Positions 8,579 through 16,276 of a DNA stretch of 64,000 nt are shown piece by piece. Location: NCBI RefSeq assembly GCF_014698045.1, contig NZ_JACJSE010000024.1:1-64000 (forward strand), read 5' to 3'. The position numbers and the translations under genes were made by a program. The notes under the pieces are model-generated. The model searched no databases, was not told where the DNA came from, and worked only from the letters and a program-made list of their open reading frames with translations. Source of the DNA: Aulosira sp. FACHB-615. GTDB lineage: Bacteria > Cyanobacteriota > Cyanobacteriia > Cyanobacteriales > Nostocaceae. Within the stretch, counting starts at the first letter, position 1; every line of letters begins with the position of its first letter.

Positions 8579-9394
8579 ATGATTTGGCGACCGTATGTAA
8601 GTTTTAACATTTGGTCACAGTTTGCTTCATCTGTTGGACAAGAATATTTGCACTGTGATATGAAACGAGGTTTTTCTAGAGCGCGAAAAAAAGAATCTTT
8701 AGTTAAAGCACTGTTGGATCAAGATACTCTTCCTCAACATATCGGGTTACAGGCACAGAAAGGTATTTACGAATTTCACCAAAATACTCAACTATTGACA
8801 CAGTCAAATAGTGTAGCAATAGTAGCAGAGAAGCTGAAATTAAACCAAGAGCCTGTAGAAATTAAGCAACGAATTATTAAAATTTTGACAAACTACTACG
8901 AGAAACCCATGCTCTCTGGAAAGAACATCCTTAAACTTAGCAGAGGTGACGAGGGAATTCCAGAACCAATTTTGATTCAGCAAGGTAACTATTTGTTTAA
9001 TTTGTTTGTAGCTATTGACTGCATTTTTATTGAATCAGATGGCAGACTACACATTTTAGATTTCAAAACAGGCACATCTAATTTTGATAGGCGACAAGCA
9101 TTTGTTTATCTTTTGGCAGCTTCTTATATGTACCCAGGGCAAAAAGCTGTTGCCTCATTTTATAATTTGGAAACCAATAAGTGGTCTGAGCCAATTACTG
9201 CTACAGCTAATCAACTGAAGGCGATTCAATCTAAATTAGCCGAAATAGCCCAAGAACATCAAAAAGAATTACGTCGTTATAAGCAAAATCCATCTGCATT
9301 TGCGGAAATATTCCCCGCTAACCCTGGAATTCCTTGTCGTAATTGTCAATTCACATCGATTTGTAAATTTCATCCATGTGAGGTTTCTGCATGA
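8579..9394 (+). CDS. Cas4/RecB-like PD-(D/E)XK nuclease with iron-sulfur cysteines
   Basis: This is a 271-residue predicted DNA nuclease. The catalytic core is visible as Asp137 (FVAIDCIF), Asp151 and Lys153 (ILDFKTG), then Gln163 and Tyr167 (RRQAFVYLLA), the D, D-x-K and QxxxY pattern of Cas4/RecB/AddB nucleases. Cys26 and the C-terminal CRNCQFTSICKFHPC (Cys253, 256, 262, 267) can supply a 4Fe-4S cluster, as in Cas4. No cas genes or CRISPR array are present. It overlaps the Argonaute gene by 4 bp (ATGA), so the two proteins are probably made together and may act as one system. Possible roles are guide generation or destruction of the target after Argonaute recognition. No ribosome binding site is evident. 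Confidence 0.87.
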   Translation: MIWRPYVSFNIWSQFASSVGQEYLHCDMKRGFSRARKKESLVKALLDQDTLPQHIGLQAQKGIYEFHQNTQLLTQSNSVAIVAEKLKLNQEPVEIKQRIIKILTNYYEKPMLSGKNILKLSRGDEGIPEPILIQQGNYLFNLFVAIDCIFIESDGRLHILDFKTGTSNFDRRQAFVYLLAASYMYPGQKAVASFYNLETNKWSEPITATANQLKAIQSKLAEIAQEHQKELRRYKQNPSAFAEIFPANPGIPCRNCQFTSICKFHPCEVSA

Positions 9395-11628
9395 CTGTTG
9401 CCGTTGCTCCTTCCCAGCTTGATACCTCTTTTAGCGAAGTTTTTCCAATTAAAACTTCACAGCTTAAATTAATGTGTTTTCGACTCACACCGGAAATTGA
9501 TAAAAAAGATGGTAATCGATTGAGTTATCATTTTAGTCGAAAATTCCAAGAGACTGTTGTTATATGGTACAAACCTTATTTTTGGGTTTTGGTAGCACAG
9601 CATAAAGAATTACCTAGCAAAGAAGAATTACAAGAAGCACTGAAAAGTATTCAAAATGAAGTAGAAGATTTTAATGAACGCTTATTCGGCTTTCAATCAG
9701 TACGTCAGCCTCAAGCCACACCTTTTATTTATTCTCTGTTAGCTATCCAAGTTTTGAATAAAACTAAATTTGATTCTCCAGTTGTTCTGTCCGATAATGG
9801 AGTGCTAGTTAGAAGAGAAGCAGACTTTTGGACGGAAATTATTGAATTACAAGGTGAGTTACAGCCCGCTCTTAGTTTGACGGTATGTAGCAGCATTGTG
9901 TTTCGTGATAATTTAGCTAATTTTTACGAAACACATCCTCAAAAGCAAAACTCAGAAAAGCTTTTAATTGGTTTAAAAGTTCAAGAAATTGAACGAGGTA
10001 GTAACGCGACAATTGTGGGTATTGTTGGAACTATCGAAGAACATAGAGATGAACTATTAGCAAAAGCTACTGGTTCAACCAGTAAACAAGCATTAAGAGA
10101 TGCCCCAGACGAACAGCCTGTTGTTGCTGTACAGTTCGGTAAAGATACAAAACAGTTTCACTATGCTATGGCAGCTTTACGTCCCTGCGTTACATCTGCC
10201 ACGGCAGATCAATTTGAAGTTGAATACGGAAAGCTACTGAAAGCTACTAAAATTTCCCATCAAGACAGAACAAGCCTCTTAGCATCCTATAAAAAAATAG
10301 CCGGAGATGCTTTAACTGCTTATGGAATTCAACTAGAACGTAGTATCAATAGCATTGAACATACAAATTTATTTTGGCAACCTCAATCTCCCATAGAGGA
10401 AACTACTCTACTTTTTGGTAATAACTTCAAAACTAAAAGAAGTGATGTTCTAAATGGTCTTACAAAAGGTGGAGTTTATCGCCGTCATCCTGATTATAAA
10501 GATAAATCGAAAGTAATTCAAATTGCGGCGCTAAAACTTTGTGATTCAACAGTGAATCCATTTCTGGATTTACTTAAAAAGCGTCTGGAGCTTTATGGAT
10601 TTAAAAGCGAAATTATTACTAAGCAAGCTTTGTCACTCAGTAACTTTACTAAGACTGAGGCAAGAGTAGAAGTTGAGAAAACAGTTAATGAATTAGTTGA
10701 GAAAACAGTTAATGAATTAGTTGAGATACCACACGATATTGTTTTGGCGTTTTTACCTAAAAGCGATCGTCGTGATGATGATACAGATGAGGGAAGCTTT
10801 TACCATCAAATCTATTCTTTGTTACTTCGTCGCCAAATTGCTAGTCAGATGATTTATGAAGATACTTTGAGTAATCCTGGAAATTATAAGTATATCTTGA
10901 ATCAGGTAATTCCAGGAATTTTGGCAAAGTTGGGAAATTTACCTTTCATTCTAGCTGAACAGTTAGAAGATGCTGATTATTTTATTGGCTTAGATATTTC
11001 AAGAGTTTCAAAAAAAAGGCAGGCAGGAACAAGAAATGCTTGTGCTAGTATACGTCTCTATGGCAAACAGGGTGAGTTTATACGTTACCAATTGGAAGAT
11101 GATTTAATTGATGGCGAAGAAATACCACCTAAGTTATTAGAGAGATTATTACCTGCTGCTGAGTTAGCCAACAAAACTGTTTTAATTTACCGTGATGGCT
11201 CCTTTGTTGGCAATGAAGCTGATTATTTGGTAGATAGAGCTAAAGCAATAGGAGCTAGGTTTATTTTGGTTGAATGCAAGAAGTCTGGGGTTCCTAGACT
11301 GTATAACTTAAGGCAGAAAAATGTGAAAGCACCCTCACAAGGTTTAGGGCTTCGTTTGTCAACTCGTGAAGCGATTTTAGTTACAACTAAAGTGCCTGAT
11401 AAAGTTGGTTTGGCTCGCCCCATACGTTTAACAATCCATGAAAAAGGACATCAAATATCAATTGAAAGTGTTCTAGAAATTACTCTTAAACTAACTTTGT
11501 TGCATCATGGAGCTTTAAAAGAGCCTCGTTTACCGATGCCGTTATATGGATCTGATCGTATGGCTTATTTGCGTTTGCAAGGTATTCGTCCTAGTCGGAT
11601 GGAAGGCGATCGCCAGTTTTGGTTATAG
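9391..11628 (+). CDS. full-length prokaryotic Argonaute (long pAgo), catalytic
   Basis: This 745-residue protein is a nucleic-acid-guided nuclease. The PIWI domain fills the C-terminal third and keeps a complete tetrad: Asp535 (IGLDISR), Glu576 (DGEEIP, aligning with the glutamate finger AGERIP I recall for Thermus Ago), Asp602 (YRDGSF) and Asp722 (GSDRMAY). The first-to-third Asp spacing of 67 matches known active pAgos. N, PAZ-like and MID regions are inferred from length and order. Its family role is guided cleavage of invading DNA; a Synechococcus elongatus homologue has been characterised. It is coupled to the nuclease by ATGA. A perfect 24-bp tandem duplication at 10672-10719 repeats VEKTVNEL twice, probably between the PAZ-side and MID regions. 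Confidence 0.93.
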   Translation: MTVAVAPSQLDTSFSEVFPIKTSQLKLMCFRLTPEIDKKDGNRLSYHFSRKFQETVVIWYKPYFWVLVAQHKELPSKEELQEALKSIQNEVEDFNERLFGFQSVRQPQATPFIYSLLAIQVLNKTKFDSPVVLSDNGVLVRREADFWTEIIELQGELQPALSLTVCSSIVFRDNLANFYETHPQKQNSEKLLIGLKVQEIERGSNATIVGIVGTIEEHRDELLAKATGSTSKQALRDAPDEQPVVAVQFGKDTKQFHYAMAALRPCVTSATADQFEVEYGKLLKATKISHQDRTSLLASYKKIAGDALTAYGIQLERSINSIEHTNLFWQPQSPIEETTLLFGNNFKTKRSDVLNGLTKGGVYRRHPDYKDKSKVIQIAALKLCDSTVNPFLDLLKKRLELYGFKSEIITKQALSLSNFTKTEARVEVEKTVNELVEKTVNELVEIPHDIVLAFLPKSDRRDDDTDEGSFYHQIYSLLLRRQIASQMIYEDTLSNPGNYKYILNQVIPGILAKLGNLPFILAEQLEDADYFIGLDISRVSKKRQAGTRNACASIRLYGKQGEFIRYQLEDDLIDGEEIPPKLLERLLPAAELANKTVLIYRDGSFVGNEADYLVDRAKAIGARFILVECKKSGVPRLYNLRQKNVKAPSQGLGLRLSTREAILVTTKVPDKVGLARPIRLTIHEKGHQISIESVLEITLKLTLLHHGALKEPRLPMPLYGSDRMAYLRLQGIRPSRMEGDRQFWL
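10672..10719 (+). repeat. 24-bp in-frame tandem duplication inside pAgo
   Basis: Two exact 24-bp units encode VEKTVNEL twice, and a third partial unit (VE) follows. It keeps frame. It is probably a recent slippage product that lengthens a helical linker and may vary in copy number between strains. Confidence 0.9.
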
Positions 11629-11672
11629 TCTCAGTTTATAGTTGCGGTATGAATGGGATTTTTGACTAGGGT

Positions 11673-11704
11673 AAATGCAAGGGCTTTTTGCCTTTGCATA
11701 TTTG
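11673..11704 (+). terminator. hairpin after pAgo operon
   Basis: ATGCAAGGGC and GCCTTTGCAT form a 10-bp stem with one mismatch and a TTTTT loop, 45 bases after the pAgo stop codon. The following run (ATTTGTAT) is only moderately T-rich, so its strength as an intrinsic terminator is uncertain. Confidence 0.5.
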
Positions 11705-11738
11705 TATGAGACAAAAGTCATTCTATCAATTAGCAACG

Positions 11739-12317
11739 TCAAACAAAAATTTCATCCAACTCAACTTTTTTCAAGTTAACTTGTGACAAATCAACATCAC
11801 TGAGATCGGCTTTGTACAAGATGGTTTTATGGAGATCAGCATAACTCAAGTCGGCTTTGCTCAAGTTAGCTCCTGTGAGGTTTGCACCGTGAAGATTGGC
11901 TCCTGCTAAGTTAGCACCACAGAGGTTGGCGTAACTCAAATCTGCACCGCTTAAATCTGCACCACTGAGGTCAGCATTGTGTAAATTAGCTAAACGTAGG
12001 TCTGATTTCTGTAGAGATGCTTTGTGTAAGTCTACGTTACTCAGGTTGGCACGAATTAAGTTAGCAGCTTTAAGGTTTGTCCAAATTAATTTGGCACCAC
12101 TAAAGTTAGTTCGCCAAAGACAAGATAATGCCAAGTTTGCTTCTATGAGGTTGGCACCACTTAAATTGGAATGAGATAAAGTAACGTTTACTAAGCTGGC
12201 GCTACCTAAGTTAATCCCAGCTAAACATACTTCACTCAGATTCACTGAATGCAGGCAAACCTGTGTGAAATTTCTCTCTCCTGCCTGATAGCGCCTGAGA
12301 AGTTCATCAGTGTCCAT
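11739..12317 (-). CDS. pentapeptide-repeat protein
   Basis: This 192-residue protein is made almost wholly of A(D/N)LXX pentapeptides (for example GADLSGADLSYANLCGANLA), which fold as a right-handed quadrilateral beta-helix. Such proteins are abundant in cyanobacteria; a few mimic DNA, but most have no known function. I chose the ATG at 12317 because GAAGG lies 8 bases upstream and family members begin MDxxELLRRYxAGERNF; an upstream in-frame start would add 19 residues with no such support. There is no signal peptide. It sits just downstream of the Argonaute operon on the opposite strand, with no evident functional link. Confidence 0.85.
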   Translation of the reverse strand: MDTDELLRRYQAGERNFTQVCLHSVNLSEVCLAGINLGSASLVNVTLSHSNLSGANLIEANLALSCLWRTNFSGAKLIWTNLKAANLIRANLSNVDLHKASLQKSDLRLANLHNADLSGADLSGADLSYANLCGANLAGANLHGANLTGANLSKADLSYADLHKTILYKADLSDVDLSQVNLKKVELDEIFV

Positions 12318-12574
12318 ACAGCATGCCTTCAAAATCTCTAATTTTGGTGAATCAACATAGCTCAAGTACTGCACCCCAATATTTTTGGGTGCATTTTCTT
12401 GATTTTATATATCCTTTATGTAAAGAAATATAACAAAAACGTTACAAAACCGCAATATCTTCTCAGCTATTTGTTGATGTTGGACGAGGTAAAAATCAAT
12501 GTATGGCAGTAGCCAAATAGGTTAGGACTGTTTTAATTACTTAAAACCTCTCACCAACTGGTTTCTAACTCAGC
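12318..12574. other. gene-free spacer
   Basis: This is AT-rich spacer upstream of the pentapeptide gene, leading into transposase debris. I see no gene or clear regulatory site in it. Confidence 0.4.
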
Positions 12575-12735
12575 ATTTTGCTATGTCAACTGTCACGAAT
12601 CGCTTACATCCTGTGATTTTGTTTACCAGCATCAAAGCCTACTGCTTCCTGTACCATCTGCCTCACTCTTAATGCTTTGACTATCAATGATTGCCTCGGA
12701 TGTCTCTGGAATCGTCTCACTGATAAATTCATATC
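12575..12735 (-). pseudogene. IS5-type transposase fragment, frameshifted
   Basis: On the minus strand the pieces AIIDSQSIKS, VGFDAGK and ITGCKRFVTVD appear in order but in three different frames. They match the DDE-domain block of IS5/IS1031-type transposases (DSQSVK ... GYDAGKKxKGRKRH...VD). Only about 50 codons survive, with internal frameshifts and stops, so it cannot be active. It marks past insertion next to the Argonaute island. Confidence 0.7.
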
Positions 12736-12751
12736 GTGTATGGGTCACATT

Positions 12752-12850
12752 ACTAGTACACCAAGGCAAAAGTAAAAATAAAAAATAACGATACTATAAG
12801 CCTTTTCGCAATTTCTTATGGTCTGTTTATTTACGCCGACCTGTACTAGT
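12752..12850. mobile_element. 99-bp MITE with ACTAGTACA ends
   Basis: Perfect 9-bp terminal inverted repeats, ACTAGTACA and TGTACTAGT, enclose an AT-rich core. Both subterminal regions (CAAGGCAAAAGTAAAAA, and GCAATTTCTTATGGTCTG followed by TTTATTTACGCC) recur, inverted, at 44838-45049. It is noncoding, so any mobility would need a transposase in trans. Confidence 0.75.
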
Positions 12851-12925
12851 CTATAGGATAAAATAAGGCTTTGAGATATTTCTTGATAATAACGAGGCAA
12901 AAAGATGTAGTTATATACGTTGATT

Positions 12926-13240
12926 TTAGTCTGATGAAAAAGGAGCTATTGTTGTTGGCAATATTAACGCTCCAATTCGCAATCTGACTAGTCCACAAAT
13001 TGTCAAAATTACTTGTTCATACTTTTGAGTATTTAATCTAAATCTATCTTGAACAACTCGAAATATTTTGACGGAACGGATTCGGTGTTCAACAAATACT
13101 CGTTTGGATGAAAAAGTCAGATTCTTTTTTTTTACTTGTTCAATTAAACTGGATGGCAACAATTCTCTCAAGAGTGGCAACCAATAGTTAAATGTATCAT
13201 TTGCTGTAGACTCGCTGACTCCAAACTAATTCTTACCCTA
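12926..13240 (-). pseudogene. internally deleted DDE_Tnp_4-type transposase
   Basis: The reading frame joins an N-terminal part (GVSESTANDTFNYWLPLLRE, the helix-turn-helix region of IS5-group transposases) directly to the C-terminal part (RVFVEHRIRSVKIFRVVQDR ... ICGLVRLRIG). The whole central DDE catalytic region, normally well over 100 residues, is missing. The frame upstream of about 13240 is closed by stops. It is a dead, deletion-derived remnant; part of the frame (84 residues from an internal ATG at 13180) could still be translated but would have no catalytic core. Confidence 0.75.
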
Positions 13241-13255
13241 ATTGCTCTGTCGTGA

Positions 13256-13876
13256 CTACCTAGAAATTCCTCCAGCTTGAAAAATTTGTTCGGCGGTTAA
13301 ATGCAGTTCTGGGAAAGTAGGTGAGATAATGCGATCGCCGTCTCTAAATCGAGTAACTTGGTATTCACCATCAATTAATTGATAAATAGATATTGTAGGC
13401 TGTTTAGGATTGCCAGTAAATTTTTTAGCGCCTAGACCGAGATAGTCAACAATCCAGTATTCAGGAATTCCAATACCCTCATACTTACCCTGTTTTGTAT
13501 AGTAGTCATCATCCCAGTTAGTACTAACTACCTCAACTACTAAGGGAATTGATGCTGCTTGCATGACAGTTGATTCTTTTTTCCATAGAGGCTCATTCGT
13601 TAAATTAGGGCGATTGAGTAATAGCACATCTGGGGAGTAGCCCGATTCAAAGTTAGCAGGTTTAATAAGCGCAGTTTTTGGGATTATATAAGGTAAATTT
13701 AATCGGTCAAATTCTACTGTTAGTTTTCTGGCTATAAAACCAACAACGTCTTCATGGTCTCCCACCGGTTGTGCCATTTCTACAATCACTCCATCATGTA
13801 ATTCATATCTTCCCCCTTCGGGTCGCCATGCTGCAAAATCTTCAAAGGTGACTAGTTTATTTAAGGATTGAATCAT
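13256..13876 (-). CDS. Uma2-family (DUF820) PD-(D/E)XK protein
   Basis: This 206-residue protein belongs to the Uma2/DUF820 family, greatly expanded in cyanobacteria and related in fold to restriction endonucleases; its cellular role is not established. Typical motifs are YELHDGVIVEMAQPVGDHE near the N-terminus, GYSPDVLLLNRP (active-site Asp), IPLVVEVVSTNWDDDYYTK (the E-x-(V/I)-S part) and YEGIGIPEYWIVD. All are intact. It lies at the right edge of the accessory island, just upstream of transposase debris. Confidence 0.9.
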   Translation of the reverse strand: MIQSLNKLVTFEDFAAWRPEGGRYELHDGVIVEMAQPVGDHEDVVGFIARKLTVEFDRLNLPYIIPKTALIKPANFESGYSPDVLLLNRPNLTNEPLWKKESTVMQAASIPLVVEVVSTNWDDDYYTKQGKYEGIGIPEYWIVDYLGLGAKKFTGNPKQPTISIYQLIDGEYQVTRFRDGDRIISPTFPELHLTAEQIFQAGGISR

Positions 13877-13928
13877 AGTTTGTCCCCAGTGGGTGCATGT
13901 CCAGAAAATAATTTGTATCTTTGACTGT

Positions 13929-15446
13929 TCAATGTAAACAGCGAATAGCTACGAGTAAACCTCTAGCTTTATTCAATGTTTCCTCATATTCTTTTTCTGG
14001 TTCAGAGTCGGCGACCAAACCTGCACCAGCTTGCACACTGACAATGTTATCTTTGACTACCATTGTGCGAATTGCGATCGCACTATTTAATTGTCCTTCA
14101 AAATCGTAATAGCCATACACACCCGAATAAACACCCCGGCGACTTGGTTCTAGTTCGTTAATTATTTCCATCGCCCGAATTTTGGGTGCGCCGCTAACTG
14201 TCCCCGCCGGGAAGCAAGCTTTCATTAAATCCCAAGCGTTTTTATGGCTGGCTAATTTACCTACCACATTACTTACAATGTGCATCACATGAGAGTAACG
14301 CTCAACAACCATCAATTCATCGACTTTCACGCTACCGCTTTGGCAAACTCGCCCTAAATCATTCCGCCCCAAGTCAACCAACATAACGTGTTCGGCAATT
14401 TCCTTGGGGTCTTGCAGCAAGTCTTCTGCAAAGGCGATGTCTTCTTTGGTGGTTTTCCCCCTTGGCCTTGTACCCGCAATGGGACGGACTGTGGCGATAA
14501 TTCCCTCATCTGGGTCACGTTCAGCTTTCACCATGACTTCGGGGCTGGAACCAATAATTTGCCAGTCCTGAAAGTGAAAATAAGCCATGTAAGGCGAAGG
14601 ATTAATTTGGCGCAGCGAACGGTAAAGGGCAAAGGGGTCGCCTGTGTATTCTGTGGCGAGTCGCTGGGAAATGACAACTTGGAAGATATCGCCTGCTTTG
14701 ATATATTCTTTTGCCTTTTGGACGTTGGCGCAGAATTCGGTTTTGGTGAAGTTGCTGGTGTATGCTAATTCTTTATTTTCTACTGGCTGATTACCTGGGG
14801 GTGTCCATTCCAGGATAGTTTTTTGCGGTGACAGTGGTAGAGATAACTTACTGACCAAATTAGTCACGCGATCGCCTGCTTTTTGATAAGCTGCTTGTAA
14901 ATCTACATTCGGGTCGCGTAAATCAGCATAGGCGATCGCCCAAATTTTTCGCTTTACCTGGTCAAAAATTAACAGTTGGTCTACCTGCATCCATAACCCA
15001 TCGGGAATGTTGCGTTCATCTGGGGGATGGACGGGAACACGCGGTTCAATCCAACGAATCAATTCATAACCCCAAAACCCAAATAATCCCCCAATTCCTG
15101 GTGGTAATTGGGGTAGTTTTACTGGCTGATAAGGCTCAAGACATTGGGCTAAAGCTGTAAAAGGATCACCAGTAAACACAGCTTGTGAACCATCACGGTG
15201 TGTTTGGGTGGTTGTCTCTCCTCTCGCTTCTAGCACCCACAAAGGATCACAACCTACAAAACTATAGCGTCCGATTTTTTCACCGCCTTCCACTGATTCC
15301 AACAAAAAGCTGTAAGGTTGTCCAGCACAAACTTTGTACCATGCAGAGACAGGTGTATCTAAATCAGCCACCCATTCTTGATACACCGGGACAAAGTTAC
15401 CTTGTGAAGCTAATTGAGAAAAATCAGAGAAATCGGGAAAAATCAT
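13929..15446 (-). CDS. trpE: anthranilate synthase component I
   Basis: This 505-residue enzyme makes anthranilate from chorismate and glutamine-derived ammonia, the first step of tryptophan synthesis. The N-terminal regulatory region contains LLESVEGGEKIGRYSFVG, the segment where tryptophan feedback occurs in TrpE. The C-terminal chorismate-binding domain shows GDIFQVVISQR, ATVRPIAGTRPRG, DLGRNDLGRVC, FPAGTVSGAPKIRAMEII and GAGLVADSEPEKEYEET. Length and motifs are normal. It stands alone here; no trpG is nearby. Confidence 0.95.
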   Translation of the reverse strand: MIFPDFSDFSQLASQGNFVPVYQEWVADLDTPVSAWYKVCAGQPYSFLLESVEGGEKIGRYSFVGCDPLWVLEARGETTTQTHRDGSQAVFTGDPFTALAQCLEPYQPVKLPQLPPGIGGLFGFWGYELIRWIEPRVPVHPPDERNIPDGLWMQVDQLLIFDQVKRKIWAIAYADLRDPNVDLQAAYQKAGDRVTNLVSKLSLPLSPQKTILEWTPPGNQPVENKELAYTSNFTKTEFCANVQKAKEYIKAGDIFQVVISQRLATEYTGDPFALYRSLRQINPSPYMAYFHFQDWQIIGSSPEVMVKAERDPDEGIIATVRPIAGTRPRGKTTKEDIAFAEDLLQDPKEIAEHVMLVDLGRNDLGRVCQSGSVKVDELMVVERYSHVMHIVSNVVGKLASHKNAWDLMKACFPAGTVSGAPKIRAMEIINELEPSRRGVYSGVYGYYDFEGQLNSAIAIRTMVVKDNIVSVQAGAGLVADSEPEKEYEETLNKARGLLVAIRCLH

Positions 15447-15575
15447 AGGTTACTACAGAGATTGAGTATCAGGGATGAGGGACTGAGGAGGTAAAAGCAT
15501 CAAGGCTAAAGGATGAAAAAACTTATTTCACACTTTACACTACATACTTCATACTTCCTCTGTCCCTGCTAGTCC

Positions 15576-15995
15576 CTAGGCATCGTAGGTAGCTGTACCA
15601 CTAAATTTCAGTTTTGATGGCTCAGGATTTTCGCCAATCCTACGAGCTACGTGGCGTACTTTTTCGCGGCCTTGGTTAACTTTTTCAGGGAAGACACCAT
15701 CTGCTGGGTGAATGAAGGTGGTTTCTCCGCTAGGCAAAATCCGATAAATTTTGTAGTCGGTGATTTTGAACTTACGGAGTTGACCGCCCAAAGCAATGCC
15801 GTACTCTTTACGAGCTAAGTAAAGCAAGTTTTCGCCTTGGTGCATAGTAGCTGCGCCACCTGTAGGTAATTCAAACACCTGAGCCTTGGGGCTTGTCCAA
15901 GTGATAGCGTACTTTTCTTCCTCTTTTGCTTTGGTGAGCAAACCGCCAGTACTACCGGCGAACAGTGGGGTTTTTCCAGAAAGTGTTTCTGCCAT
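15576..15995 (-). CDS. psaD: photosystem I subunit II (PsaD)
   Basis: PsaD is the 139-residue stromal subunit of photosystem I that docks ferredoxin and stabilises PsaC. The sequence begins MAETLSGKTPLFAGSTGGLL and carries the conserved EEKYAITWTS, MHQGENLLYLARKE, FKITDYKIYRI and VFPEKVNQGREKV blocks. I start at 15995, where PsaD proteins normally begin, with GAGAG upstream; the frame also reaches 16010. It is monocistronic. Confidence 0.97.
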   Translation of the reverse strand: MAETLSGKTPLFAGSTGGLLTKAKEEEKYAITWTSPKAQVFELPTGGAATMHQGENLLYLARKEYGIALGGQLRKFKITDYKIYRILPSGETTFIHPADGVFPEKVNQGREKVRHVARRIGENPEPSKLKFSGTATYDA

Positions 15996-16276
15996 AAAGC
16001 ATTCTCTCAAGGTTTTTAGGGCATCGTAACACCGCCATCACGATCATATTGCGATCGCGTCATAGTCTGTAACAGTTTTTAGTTTAAAGCCAAAAGTCCA
16101 TAATCTATAGTCCTGCAATTTGTCAAATTCACTTTTTACCAAAAAACCGTGAATGATCATCAACAAAAAATGAAAATAGCCCAAAAACTGAAATTTGGAC
16201 TATACAAAACTTTACATGATTGATTGAATTTTGTTGATAGTGTTTCCTTGACTAATTCTAGAACTGCGATCGCCTG

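Noticed and set aside
8579..11628. Short pAgo with SIR2/TIR partner, or a CRISPR-Cas remnant
   Set aside because: The pAgo is full length with an active PIWI domain; the partner is a PD-(D/E)XK nuclease, and no CRISPR repeats or cas1/cas2 are seen.
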